Source of the DNA: Mycobacterium sp. | Lineage (GTDB): Bacteria > Actinomycetota > Actinomycetes > Mycobacteriales > Mycobacteriaceae | Reading direction: 5' to 3' | DNA length: 64,000 bases | NCBI RefSeq assembly: GCF_004298145.1 | Contig: NZ_SCRH01000033.1 | Location: forward strand, 1 to 64,000 | Shown: piece after piece, positions 40,352-52,400 of the stretch | Position numbering within the stretch: the stretch's first letter is position 1 | Layout: each line of letters opens with the position of its first letter | Program-made: the position numbers and the translations under genes | The notes under the pieces: generated by a model | What the model saw: only the letters and a program-made list of their open reading frames with translations | Told to the model about the DNA's origin: nothing | The model's database searches: none

Positions 40352-42355
40352 TTACTCGCGAGGCGGCGGTGGGGCTTCTTCGGGTATCGGTAGCCCACAC
40401 CGGGCGAGTTCGTAACGCGGCACCCGATCGATGCGGTACTTGGTGAACTGGAAGGAGTGCAGCACGTTGGACAGGAATCGGTGCGGGTTCATCGGCGCGC
40501 GCACCGAGCCCAGCATCGATTTCGTGTCGGGGCATTGCAGCGCCGAGACGGCCTCGGCGACCCACTGCGCGTCCAAGTAGCCGGGAATTCCCGGATACAC
40601 CTTCACCCAGGGGCCGTCGGCGATCACCCAGTCCGGGAAGAGGTTTTTGTCATGCCCGATGCGGCCGTGCTTCAGCCGCTCGGTGTGTTGCGCCAGTGGG
40701 TTTGCCAATCCGATCTGATCGATGACCCGGACGTCGAGCCCGACATTCATGCCCACCATGCCGAGGTTGGTGAAAAACACTGCGTGCCGGGATTTTTGTG
40801 ACGACTCGTCGGCGGTACCGCCGGGCTGCGGCTGGACGGGCTGGGCCATCGGCACCAGGTCCCATTGGATGTAGTTGCCCGACGGCAGCAGTAATGCCCC
40901 GCCGGGAGTGTTGTTCAGGGCCGTCAGGATGGCCGCCATCCGCGGATAGCCCAGATAGTCCGCGGCGGTCAGCGGATGCGCATGACCGGTGGCCTGGGCG
41001 TAGAAGCGCCGTTCGTCGACGATCCCGGAGTAGGTGACGTGGGTGGCGTCATCGCCCATGCCGGGTGAATTCGCCGCCCACAGTGCCCAACCGGCCAGCC
41101 CCAGCCACAACGCGGTCGCCGCGCCGGCAACCCAGTTACCGGTCTCGCGCGAATAGTCCTGGCCGTCGGGAACGATGACCGGGACGACGGCCACCGGGGC
41201 CAGCAAGCAGAACAGCGGCGCCAGCAACACCCGCGCGTGCATGAAGTCGCCGCCCTGCCGAATCCAGTACAGGGCCTGCAGCAGCCCGCTGATCAGGACC
41301 CACGCCACCACCGCCGGCGGGCTGTGCACCGCCCGCGCCACCCGCCCGTAGTCGGGCGCCAGCGCGGGGCGCAGGAACGACGGCCGGCGCCGGGCGGCGA
41401 ACAGCAGCACGCCGAGCGGAACGAGCAGCACCACAGGTATCCACACCGCGTACGGGCCGTCGAAGTTCGAGAGGTAGATCATGCCCTGGGACCACTTGTC
41501 CCCGGCCGCGTCCTTGGCCAGGGCGGTGCCGGGCACCAGCAGGCCGTAGTAACCCATCCGGAAGATCTCGTAGGCGACCGGCAGGAAACCACCGGCGGCC
41601 ACGATGAGCGCGCGACGCCGCCAGGTCCGGGCCGCGATCAGCATCATGATCAGCGCCAGCCCGCCCATGAGCGCGAGCTCGGGCCGGACCAGGACGCTGA
41701 ACCCGGCGACAAACGCCAGCGCGCCGACGAACACCTTCTTGTCCGCGCGGTTGCGCACCGGCTGCGCCCAGCAGACCATCATCCACCACAGCAGCCCGAG
41801 GTAGGCCAGCGCCAAACCACTCTCCAGGCCGGAGGTCGCGAAGTCACGCGCCGGCGGCAGTGCGATGTAAACCAACGCCCCGGCGGGCAGCATGATTGCC
41901 TTGCGGCCGCGCAGGCTGGGTGCGTACAACCGCGCGGCGCCCAACATCAGCAGCACCACACCGAGCACCGAAAGCGCCAGTGCCAGAGCCAAAGCCACGT
42001 ATTCCATGCGCAGCGGGCCGCCGACCCAGCTGCCGGCGTACATCAGGTACGTCCATGCGGTGGAGGTGTTGGCCTCCACCCGCTCGCCCTGGTTGAAAAC
42101 CGGTCCGTTGCCGGCGAGCAGATTGCGCACGGTGCGCAGCACGATGAGTCCGTCGTCGGCGATCCATCGCCGCTGCCAGCCACCCCAGGCGAACAGGACG
42201 GCGACCACCGCCACGCCGATCCACAGGCTGACCCGCACCATGGTCGTGTACGGGAACACCGGCCAGCCGGGCCGCCTGATCACCGGCCGGCTGCGCATCA
42301 TGCGCGCTTTGAGCGCCTGCAGTTCGGGGCTAACCGAAGGCAACGGCGGCTCCAA
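40352..42355 (-). CDS. aftB: Terminal beta-1,2-arabinofuranosyltransferase AftB
   Basis: AftB adds the final beta(1->2) arabinofuranose that carries mycolates. It is a GT-C protein with about nine membrane helices. The acidic pair is D67-D68 in WIADDGLIV, in the first outer loop. A soluble C-terminal domain begins near residue 450. The frame gives 667 residues from ATG 42355, which overlaps the end of ubiA by 26 nt. The M. tuberculosis protein (627 residues) starts at the counterpart of ATG 42241 (MVRVSLW), which is an equally good choice. It is last in the glf-glfT2-PAP2-ubiA-aftB run. Confidence 0.93.
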   Translation of the reverse strand: MEPPLPSVSPELQALKARMMRSRPVIRRPGWPVFPYTTMVRVSLWIGVAVVAVLFAWGGWQRRWIADDGLIVLRTVRNLLAGNGPVFNQGERVEANTSTAWTYLMYAGSWVGGPLRMEYVALALALALSVLGVVLLMLGAARLYAPSLRGRKAIMLPAGALVYIALPPARDFATSGLESGLALAYLGLLWWMMVCWAQPVRNRADKKVFVGALAFVAGFSVLVRPELALMGGLALIMMLIAARTWRRRALIVAAGGFLPVAYEIFRMGYYGLLVPGTALAKDAAGDKWSQGMIYLSNFDGPYAVWIPVVLLVPLGVLLFAARRRPSFLRPALAPDYGRVARAVHSPPAVVAWVLISGLLQALYWIRQGGDFMHARVLLAPLFCLLAPVAVVPVIVPDGQDYSRETGNWVAGAATALWLGLAGWALWAANSPGMGDDATHVTYSGIVDERRFYAQATGHAHPLTAADYLGYPRMAAILTALNNTPGGALLLPSGNYIQWDLVPMAQPVQPQPGGTADESSQKSRHAVFFTNLGMVGMNVGLDVRVIDQIGLANPLAQHTERLKHGRIGHDKNLFPDWVIADGPWVKVYPGIPGYLDAQWVAEAVSALQCPDTKSMLGSVRAPMNPHRFLSNVLHSFQFTKYRIDRVPRYELARCGLPIPEEAPPPPRE

Positions 42356-43253
42356 TTGTCGCGATCCACGCCACCGCCAGCAGCTGCAGCACCCGGTCCC
42401 GCAGCGCGATGTCTTCGGGCTCCCCGGCCAGCCCGCCGTCCACGTCCACCGCGTAGCGCAGGATCGCGATGGTGAACGGAACCATCGACACCGCGAACCA
42501 GGACCCCGAGTGGTGGTCGCGCTCGAACGCCCACAGGCCGTAGCAGACCACCACCGCGGTGGCCGACAGCGTCCAGACGAACCTCAGGTAGGTGCTGGTG
42601 TAGCTCTCCAGCGATTTGCGGATCTTCGCGCCGGTGCGTTCGGCCAATTGCAGTTCGGCGTAACGCTTGCCGGCCACCATGAACAGCGACCCAAACGCGA
42701 CGAAGAGCAAAAACCACTGCGACAGCGGTATGCGGGTGGCCGCACCGCCGGCGATGGCCCGGATCAGATATGCCGACGACACGATGCAGATGTCAAGCAC
42801 CGCTTGGTGTTTGAGGCCGAAGCAGTACGCCAGCTGCATGCCGAGGTAGACGGCCATCACCAGCGCCAGGTTGGGTGTCACCGCCCACGCGATGCCCAGC
42901 GAGGCCACGCCCAGCACCACCGCCAGGGTGTAGGCCAGCCACTCGGGCACCACACCGGCCGCGATCGGGCGGAACCGCTTGGTGGGGTGTTCGCGGTCGG
43001 CGTCGACGTCGCGCACGTCGTTGATCAGGTAGATCGACGACGCCGCAAGGCAAAACACCACAAACGCCATGGACGCTTCGGTCAACACTTTGGCGTAGTC
43101 GTAGTGGACCGGGCCGCCCAACGCGGCTAGCGGCGCGGCCAGCACCAATACGTTCTTGACCCATTGCCGCGGGCGGAGCGCCTTGATCACCCCGGCGACC
43201 AGGTTGGTCGGTGGTCCGGCCACCACTTCCTCAGTTTCCTCGGTCATGGTCAC
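42330..43253 (-). CDS. ubiA: Decaprenyl-phosphate phosphoribosyltransferase (Rv3806c-like)
   Basis: This UbiA-fold membrane enzyme transfers phosphoribose from PRPP to decaprenyl phosphate, the committed step towards decaprenyl-phospho-arabinose. The 307 residues form about nine helices. The first Asp-rich motif is N78-D79-x2-D82-x3-D86 (NDVRDVDAD), followed by EHPTKRFRPIAAG, which is characteristic of this branch. The second motif region is YCFGLKHQAVLDI. The start is GTG 43253 or ATG 43247, inside the end of the PAP2 gene. Its product is dephosphorylated before DprE1 acts, probably by that neighbour. Confidence 0.95.
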   Translation of the reverse strand: MTMTEETEEVVAGPPTNLVAGVIKALRPRQWVKNVLVLAAPLAALGGPVHYDYAKVLTEASMAFVVFCLAASSIYLINDVRDVDADREHPTKRFRPIAAGVVPEWLAYTLAVVLGVASLGIAWAVTPNLALVMAVYLGMQLAYCFGLKHQAVLDICIVSSAYLIRAIAGGAATRIPLSQWFLLFVAFGSLFMVAGKRYAELQLAERTGAKIRKSLESYTSTYLRFVWTLSATAVVVCYGLWAFERDHHSGSWFAVSMVPFTIAILRYAVDVDGGLAGEPEDIALRDRVLQLLAVAWIATIGAAVAFG

Positions 43254-43783
43254 CTCTTACAACCTCTTGCACCTGTCCTGCGCGGCGCGCGATCGCCGCG
43301 ATGACGGCACCCAGCGCGATGCCGCAGGCCACGTCGCTGGGGTAGTGCACTCCCAGCAACATCCGCGACAACGCCATCGGCGGCACCAGGACCGCCGGCA
43401 GCGACAGGCCGGTGATCCGGCCCATCAGAATGGCCGCGGCCGTGGTCGAAGTGGCATGTGCGGACGGAAAACTCAGCTGGCTGGGCGTGCCGACGTTCAC
43501 CACGACGGCCGGGTCATGCGGCCGCTGGCGCCGCACGATCCGCTTGACGACGATGGCGGCGGCGTGGGCGGCGAACGCCCCGGCCCCGGCCAGAAGCCAG
43601 TCCCGGCGCCGTTTCGGCGACAGGACCGCGCCGAGTGCGGCTACGGCCACCCAGCCGATGCTGTGCTCGCCGAAGTGGGACAGTGCCCGCGCCGCCGGTA
43701 GCGCTCCGGGGAAATCGCCCAGTGCCGCCTGGACGGCGACCAGCGCGGCCACTTCACCGCGCGGGGCCTCTGCGGGAGAGGCC

Positions 43784-43791
<8 letters not shown>
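43231..43791 (-). CDS. PAP2-family phosphatase (Rv3807c-like)
   Basis: This 186-residue membrane phosphatase has all three PAP2 motifs: KRIVRRQRP at 83-91, PSAH at 109-112, and SRMLLGVHYPSD at 142-153 (catalytic H149). It is proposed to remove the 5-phosphate from decaprenyl-phospho-5-phosphoribose, linking UbiA to DprE1. The ATG at 43791 overlaps the glfT2 end by 8 nt. Codons further upstream lie within glfT2 and are not family-like. The N-terminus is about 20 residues longer than the M. tuberculosis annotation. Confidence 0.9.
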
Positions 43792-46905
<3,114 letters not shown>

Positions 46906-47127
46906 CTAACCCATTTGGCGAGGCCAGGGAGAGGCCCGGCCGTTTTATCCACGGCCGTTGGGACATCCGGGATCCGCGATCACAGTCCTGGTCGCAATTG
47001 CCTCACGATTCAATATCACCACTCTAGTAACAAGTCCCCCACTCGTACCATCGACTATGTGTGATTCCTGCCAGATAGGACCGGCGGGACCGCCGACACA
47101 ACACATAGTCAGACAGAGGAGACTTCC

Positions 47128-48093
47128 GTGCCGAACCGACGCCGACGCAAGCTCTCGACAGCCATGAGCGCGGTTGCCGCCCTGGCAGTGGCGAGTCCGT
47201 GCGCATACTTCCTTGTCTACGAATCGACGGCCGACAACAAGGCGCCCGAGCATCACGAGTTCAAGCAGGCCGCGGTGATGAGCGACCTGCCCGGCGAGCT
47301 GATGGGTGCGCTATCGCAGGGGCTGTCGCAGTTCGGGATCAACATGCCCCCGGTGCCCGCCTTGAGCGGGGGTGCGGCCACACCCGGTCTCGCCAGCCCG
47401 GGCCTGGGCACTCCGGGCCTCGGAACCCCCGGCCTGGGGACGACGGGCCTGACCAATCCCGGCTTGACCAGCCCCGGCTTGACGAGCCCCGGTTTGACGA
47501 ACCCGGGAATGGCGCCCATGACGCCCGGGCTCACCGCACCGGGTGCGTTGCCGACCACCCCGGGCGCGGGGATCGCGACCCCGGGCGCCGGGCTCAACCC
47601 CGCGCTGTCCAACCCCGGGCTGACCAGCCCGGCGGGGGTCGCACCGGGGCTGGGCAGCCCGACCCTGTCTCCGACCGAAGTTCCGATCGACTCCGGGGCC
47701 GGATTGGACCCGGGTGTCGGCGGCACCTACCCGATCCTCGGCGACCCGTCGACGTTCGGTAACGCTTCGCCCATCGGTGGCACTACCGGCCTGGGCGGTG
47801 GCTCGGGTTCCGGTGCCAGCGGCGGGCTGGTCAACGACGTGATGCAGGCCGCCAACCAGTTGGGCGCCGGTCAGGCGATCGACCTGCTCAAGGGCTTGGT
47901 GATGCCGGCGATCACGCAGGGCATGCAGGGCGGCGGGGCCGCGGGTGCCCTGCCGGGCGCTGCCGCGGGTGCCCTGCCGGGCGTCGCGGGTGCCCTGCCC
48001 GGCGCCGCGGCGGGAGCTCTCCCGGCCGCCGCGGGTGCCGCCGGTGCGCTGCCGGCAGCCGCCGGCGCGGTACCGGTACTGCCTCCGGTCTGA
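47128..48093 (+). CDS. erp: Exported repetitive protein Erp (PirG)
   Basis: The 321-residue secreted or surface protein is required for normal cell growth and virulence in pathogenic mycobacteria; its molecular role is unclear. The signal peptide covers about 1-26 (RRRRK, then SAVAALAVAS). A conserved N-terminal domain runs to about 83. Nine PGLxx pentads at 84-128 (PGLTS, PGLGT and similar) follow, then a Pro/Gly-rich part, and an Ala/Leu/Pro-rich C-terminus (repeats of GALPGAAA). Pentad number and type vary between species. The GTG at 47128 follows AGAGGAGAC. A clear terminator follows the stop. Confidence 0.93.
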   Translation: MPNRRRRKLSTAMSAVAALAVASPCAYFLVYESTADNKAPEHHEFKQAAVMSDLPGELMGALSQGLSQFGINMPPVPALSGGAATPGLASPGLGTPGLGTPGLGTTGLTNPGLTSPGLTSPGLTNPGMAPMTPGLTAPGALPTTPGAGIATPGAGLNPALSNPGLTSPAGVAPGLGSPTLSPTEVPIDSGAGLDPGVGGTYPILGDPSTFGNASPIGGTTGLGGGSGSGASGGLVNDVMQAANQLGAGQAIDLLKGLVMPAITQGMQGGGAAGALPGAAAGALPGVAGALPGAAAGALPAAAGAAGALPAAAGAVPVLPPV

Positions 48094-48114
48094 TCTTTCG
48101 CAAACCCTCCACCA

Positions 48115-48146
48115 GACGGCACCGCAGGATCATCTGCGGTGCCGTC
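48115..48146 (+). terminator. Rho-independent terminator of erp
   Basis: Perfect 12-bp arms GACGGCACCGCA (48115-48126) and TGCGGTGCCGTC (48135-48146) with an 8-nt loop are followed by GATTTTCC. The hairpin lies 22 nt after the erp stop. It is a good intrinsic terminator for a mycobacterium. Confidence 0.85.
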
Positions 48147-48213
48147 GATTTTCCTCCGAGATTCGGCCTCGCCCAACCTCGTGTCGTCTCATAGATAACA
48201 TTAGAAACACACG

Positions 48214-48219
48214 TAACAT
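48214..48219 (+). promoter_or_regulatory. -10-like hexamer before the amidase gene
   Basis: TAACAT (TANNNT) ends 6 nt before the GTG at 48226, within a locally AT-rich stretch (48190-48220). No ribosome site is seen, so a leaderless transcript is likely. Confidence 0.4.
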
Positions 48220-48225
48220 CGGCTG

Positions 48226-49872
48226 GTGTCTCGCAGTCGCGCCCCGACGATGTTGCTCACCGCCGTCGCGGCGACCGTCGTCATCGTCTCGTGGGTGGGG
48301 GACACGACACGCGATCGCGGCACCTCCAGTCCATCGCCGGCGCGCGGCACCCGACTCGTCGAGCAGCCGCTGATCGGGCTGGGTGCGGGTGTCACGGTTC
48401 GCGAAATCGGTCAGGACACCCCTTTTTCTCTGGTCGCGCTGACCGGCGACCTGGCCGGCACGTCGACCCGCGTGCGTGCCAAGCGTCCCGACGGTTCGTG
48501 GGGACGCTGGTATCAGACCGAGTACGAAACCGCGGCACCCGACCCGGCGAGGTCGGGCCACCCCACCGGCGCCACGGAGGGGCCGCGCGGCACGGATCCG
48601 GTCTTCGTCGGCACCACGACGACGGTCCAGATCGCGGTCACCCGCCCGCTCGATGCGCCGGCGACCCAGTCGCCTCCGGCATCCCCGAGCGACAAGAAGG
48701 ACTTGGGATACAGACCGGCGTCCAGGGAACAGCCCTTCGGGCAGAACATCTCCGCCGTCCTCATCTCCCCGCCGCAAGCGCCGGCCCAAACGCAGTGGAC
48801 ACCGCCGTCGGGAGTGGTGATGCCCGGGCAAGCGCCCCCCATCATCAGCCGGGCGGAATGGGGTGCCGATGAATCGCTGCGATGCGGTAGCCCGCAGTAC
48901 GACAACGGGATTCGCGCCGCGGTCGTCCACCACACCGCGGGCAGCAACGACTATTCACCGCTGGAATCAGCCGGGATCGTCAAGGCCATCTACACCTATC
49001 ACAGCAAGACGCTGGGCTGGTGCGACATCGCCTACAACGCGCTGGTCGACAAGTACGGCCAGGTGTTCGAGGGCAGCGCAGGCGGGCTCACCAAAGCGGT
49101 CGAGGCGTTCCACACCGGCGGATTCAACCGCAACACGTGGGGCGTGTCGATGATCGGCAACTTCGACGACGTGCCCCCGACCCCGATCCAACTGCGAACC
49201 GTGGGCCGGCTACTCGGCTGGCGGCTGAGCATGGACGGCGTCGACCCCAAGGGCGCGGTGCAACTGGAGTCGGCTGGCAGCCACTACACCACTTTTCCGG
49301 CCGGCTCCATCGCGACGCTACCGACCATCTTCACCCACCGCGACGTCGGAAACACCGATTGCCCGGGCAACGCCGCCTACGCCTTGATGGACGAAATACG
49401 GGATATCGCATCGCATTTCAACGATCCTCCGGAAGAGTTGATCAAGGCACTGCAGGGTGGCGCGATCTATGATCACTGGCTGGCGATCGGCGGGATGAAC
49501 AGCGTGCTGGGTGCGCCGACCTCGCCGGAAGACAGCGCGGCCGGTGACGCACGCTTTGTCACTTTCGCCCGGGGCGCCATGTATTGGTCACCCGAGACCG
49601 GCCCCCAACCCGTCACCGGCGCCATCTACGACGCCTGGGGCTCTCAGAGCTACGAACGCGGGCCACTCGGATTGCCCACCAGTGCGGAAATACAAGAGCC
49701 GCTGCAGATTACGCAGAACTTCCAACATGGAACGCTGAACTTCGAGCGGCTGACCGGAAACGTCACCGAAGTCGTGGACGGCATCACGACACCGCTGGCC
49801 ACCCAATTACCAAGCGGCCCAACGGTACCTGCCGAACACTTCTCGCTACCGACGCACCCGACGGCGACCTAG
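48226..49872 (+). CDS. N-acetylmuramoyl-L-alanine amidase-like protein (Rv3811-like)
   Basis: This is a 548-residue exported protein. An N-terminal hydrophobic segment (9-25) serves as signal. A central PGRP/amidase_2 domain spans about 205-390, with zinc-type ligands H235 in VVHHTAG, H296 in AFHTGGF and the Cys of HRDVGNTDCPG (about 365-376). The C-terminal third contains LGFP-like repeats (IYDHWLAIGGMNSVLGAP, IYDAWGSQSYERGPLGLP) that bind the cell wall. It probably cuts peptidoglycan stem peptides. M. tuberculosis Rv3811 has 539 residues. The start is GTG 48226, next to a -10 hexamer. Confidence 0.9.
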   Translation: MSRSRAPTMLLTAVAATVVIVSWVGDTTRDRGTSSPSPARGTRLVEQPLIGLGAGVTVREIGQDTPFSLVALTGDLAGTSTRVRAKRPDGSWGRWYQTEYETAAPDPARSGHPTGATEGPRGTDPVFVGTTTTVQIAVTRPLDAPATQSPPASPSDKKDLGYRPASREQPFGQNISAVLISPPQAPAQTQWTPPSGVVMPGQAPPIISRAEWGADESLRCGSPQYDNGIRAAVVHHTAGSNDYSPLESAGIVKAIYTYHSKTLGWCDIAYNALVDKYGQVFEGSAGGLTKAVEAFHTGGFNRNTWGVSMIGNFDDVPPTPIQLRTVGRLLGWRLSMDGVDPKGAVQLESAGSHYTTFPAGSIATLPTIFTHRDVGNTDCPGNAAYALMDEIRDIASHFNDPPEELIKALQGGAIYDHWLAIGGMNSVLGAPTSPEDSAAGDARFVTFARGAMYWSPETGPQPVTGAIYDAWGSQSYERGPLGLPTSAEIQEPLQITQNFQHGTLNFERLTGNVTEVVDGITTPLATQLPSGPTVPAEHFSLPTHPTAT

Positions 49873-50001
49873 CGGCGCTAAAGCCGATTGCGCCGTTCCT
49901 CCTCGCGCCCCTGCGCGGCGCGCACCGTCGCGGCGCTAAAGTTGATTGCGCCGTTCCTCCTCGCGCCCCTGCGCGGCGCGCATCGTCGCGGCGCTAAAGC
50001 C
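49873..50001. repeat. 58-bp tandem repeat, two full copies plus a partial
   Basis: Units begin at 49873, 49931 and 49989 with CGGCGCTAAAG; the first two are full 58-bp copies that differ at only a few positions, and the third is cut after 13 bp. The third copy's CTA (49994-49996) is the TAG stop of the - strand HAD gene, so the repeat looks like duplication of the gene's 3' end. It fills the space between two convergent genes and is a natural length-variable (VNTR) candidate. Confidence 0.9.
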
Positions 50002-50812
50002 ACCACCGTTCGAGCACCCGTCCCACACCGTCGTCATTGTTGGCGGCGGTGACCTCGTCGGCGGCGGCCCGCACGTCGGGATGGGCGTTGCCCATGGCCA
50101 CGCCATGACCCGCCCAGCGCAGGATCGGCAGGTCGTTGGGCATGTCACCGAACGCCACCACCTCCTCGCGGGCGATCTCTAGCGGCCTGGCGATCTCGTC
50201 CACACCGGTGGCCTTGCTGATCCCCAGCGGCACGATCTCGATCAGGCCGTTGTCGGTGGAGTAGGTGATGTCGCCCTCGATGCCGACGTGCTTGGCCAGT
50301 TCGGCAGCCATGTCAGAGCTGCGGGCCCCGGCCCGGCGGATGAGCAGCTTGATCGCCGGGGCACTCAACAGGTCTTCGATCGACACCTCGGTGTTGTCCG
50401 GGTTCAGCCAGGCATGCTCGTAGCCCGGCGAGCTGACGAACTGAGGAGTCGCCGTGTCATGGGCGCGCTCGCCGATTCGCTCGACGGCCAGCCCCACGCC
50501 GGGGATGACGCGAGTCGCCAGCTCCGCCAGCTCGGCCAGGATGTCGACGGAAAGCGTGCGCGTCGACACCACCCGGTCGGTCGCGGAGTCATAGATCACG
50601 GCGCCGTTGGCGCACACGGCGATTGGGGCGAAGCCAAGCGCGTCGACGACGGGACGTATCCACCGCGGCGGGCGTCCGGTCGCCACGACGAACTGCGCAC
50701 CGGCGTCCACCGCGGCGCGGATGGCGTCGCGGGTGCGGGGGGTGATCTTTTCGTCGTCGTCGAACAGGGTGCCGTCGACGTCGCAGGCGATGAGCGTCGG
50801 CTTCATCGTCAT
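49994..50812 (-). CDS. Cof-type HAD phosphatase (Rv3813c-like)
   Basis: This 272-residue HAD-superfamily hydrolase of the Cof/IIB group is nearly the same length as Rv3813c (273). Motif I is D11-V-D13-GT. Motif II is VVATGRPP at about 43-50. Motif III Lys is in GISKATGVDEI, and motif IV is GDMPNDLPIL. It should dephosphorylate small phosphorylated metabolites; the substrate is not known. ATG 50812 or ATG 50806 can start it. The open frame further upstream is not family-like. Its stop lies in the third copy of the 58-bp repeat. Confidence 0.9.
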   Translation of the reverse strand: MTMKPTLIACDVDGTLFDDDEKITPRTRDAIRAAVDAGAQFVVATGRPPRWIRPVVDALGFAPIAVCANGAVIYDSATDRVVSTRTLSVDILAELAELATRVIPGVGLAVERIGERAHDTATPQFVSSPGYEHAWLNPDNTEVSIEDLLSAPAIKLLIRRAGARSSDMAAELAKHVGIEGDITYSTDNGLIEIVPLGISKATGVDEIARPLEIAREEVVAFGDMPNDLPILRWAGHGVAMGNAHPDVRAAADEVTAANNDDGVGRVLERWWL

Positions 50813-50825
50813 CGGGGCCGACCTC

Positions 50826-51611
50826 TCAATGCAATCCGCTTTGGGTCTGCCCCGGCCGCGTGACGCCGTCGGTTCCGTATGTCTGCATCCGGTCCTGCAA
50901 CTCCGACAAGCGGATGGCTCGGGAATCCTCCTGGGTGGGCGCGGCACCGCCCAATCGGCGCGGCACCCAGAATTCGTCCTTCGGGTGCGGATATTCCTCC
51001 TGCACCCGGTACAGCAGGGCGTTGAGCGCCTCACGCAACGCCGCGTTGAGCTGCTCGGGCGTGCCCAGCGGCGGCAGCGGCCGCCCGGCGACCACGGTGA
51101 TCGGAACCTTGTTGCGAACCACCTTCTTGGGATAGTCCTTGGGCCAGATCCGATGGGCGCCCCACACGATCATGGGAACGATCGGCACCTGGGCTTCCAG
51201 CGCCATGCGTGCCGCCCCGGTCTTGAATTCCCGCAGTTCGAAACTGCGGCTGATGGTGGCCTCCGGGTGCGTCCCGATCAGCTCGCCCTCGCGCATGCGC
51301 TGCACCGCCGCGTCGAAAGCGTCGTGTCCCGACTTGCGATCCACCGGGATCAGCCGGGACTGCTTGATGACGTAGTTGACCGCCTTCACGTCGGCCATCT
51401 CCGCCTTGATCATGAAGTACGCGCGTCGGCGGCGCTTCCGGACCGCCAGCAGCGTGGGAAGCCAGTCCAAGTAGCTGGTGTGGTTCTGGGCCAGCAGGGC
51501 GCCGCCCCGCTCGGGGATGTTCTCGAGGCCCTGATAGGTGAACGTGGTCCCCTGCATGGCGACCATCGGCGGGACGATCCACTCCGCCAACCGGTAGAAC
51601 GCCTCGGGCAT
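50826..51611 (-). CDS. PlsC-type acyltransferase (Rv3814c-like)
   Basis: The 261-residue protein of the 1-acylglycerol-3-phosphate acyltransferase (LPLAT) family has the catalytic HX4D as H44-TSYL-D49 in NHTSYLDW. The substrate-binding motif THPEATISRSFEL is at about 113-125, and an IVPMIVWGAHRIW motif follows. It moves an acyl chain from acyl-CoA or acyl-ACP onto a lysolipid at the membrane. It is third of a tandem run of three related acyltransferases on the - strand (spacings 14 and 6 nt); 13 nt then separate it from the HAD gene. Confidence 0.9.
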   Translation of the reverse strand: MPEAFYRLAEWIVPPMVAMQGTTFTYQGLENIPERGGALLAQNHTSYLDWLPTLLAVRKRRRRAYFMIKAEMADVKAVNYVIKQSRLIPVDRKSGHDAFDAAVQRMREGELIGTHPEATISRSFELREFKTGAARMALEAQVPIVPMIVWGAHRIWPKDYPKKVVRNKVPITVVAGRPLPPLGTPEQLNAALREALNALLYRVQEEYPHPKDEFWVPRRLGGAAPTQEDSRAIRLSELQDRMQTYGTDGVTRPGQTQSGLH

Positions 51612-51625
51612 GTCCTCTCCTTCGC

Positions 51626-52394
51626 CTACTGCGACGGGCGTTCGGCCGGGTTGGCGGCCTCCTTGGCCGATCGGGCCGCCGCCTCGTCGGCCTCGATCCG
51701 CGCGGCCGCCGCCCGGGTCGGGGCTCCTCCGCCCAGCCGGTGCGGCACCCAGTACGCCCCGGGCTCGCTCGGATAGTGCTGCTGCGCCCGGTGCAGCAAC
51801 GTGGTCATTGAGTCGCGCAGGGCAGCGTCGGTCTGCGCAATGTCTTCGCGCACCTGCAACGGTGCGCCTACCTGCACAGTGACAGGTATTTTGGCGCGGC
51901 CCAGTTTACGTGGGTGGTCCTTGGTCCAGATTCGCTGTGCCCCCCAGACGATCACCGGGACGATCGGGACCTCCGCTTCGATGGCCATCCGGGCGGCGCC
52001 GGTCTTGAACTCCTTGAGCTCGAAGCTGCGGCTGATCGTGGCTTCTGGATACACGCCCACCAGCTCACCTTCACGGAGTCGCTGCACGGCGACCGCATAG
52101 GCGCCCGCGCCGGCGCCGCGGTCCACCGGGAATGGTGCGGGTGTGCTTGATCAGGAAATTGACCACTTTCACCCGCTGCATCTCGGCTTTGATCATGAAC
52201 CGCAGGCGTCGCTCCCGGCGGTATACGGCCAGGGCGGCCGGCAAAAAGTCGACATAGCTCGTGTGGTTGATCGCCACCACGGCGCCGCCCCGCTCGGGAA
52301 TATGGTGCTCGCCGCTGTAGGTGATCTTGGTGCCGGTGGCCGTCACAACCAGTTGGGCCAGAAGCTCCAGCGCGCGAAAGGTCGGCTCCACCAT
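51626..52394 (-). pseudogene. Frameshifted PlsC-type acyltransferase (Rv3815c-like)
   Basis: The gene is split by one base. The first part (start 52394) reads MVEPTFRALE... with the catalytic H44-x4-D49 (NHTSYVDF) and continues to LIKHTRTIP. The second part, in another frame ending at 51626, continues with DRGAGAGAYAVAVQRLREGELVG and has the PEATISRSFEL motif. A single extra base in a CCC run (GGG on the + strand, 52128-52130) explains it: IPVDRG would be read with CC. Restored, the protein would have about 255 residues, like its two neighbours. It is either a true knock-out, with paralogues on both sides to compensate, or a base-calling error. Confidence 0.85.
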
Positions 52395-52400
52395 CGATCA

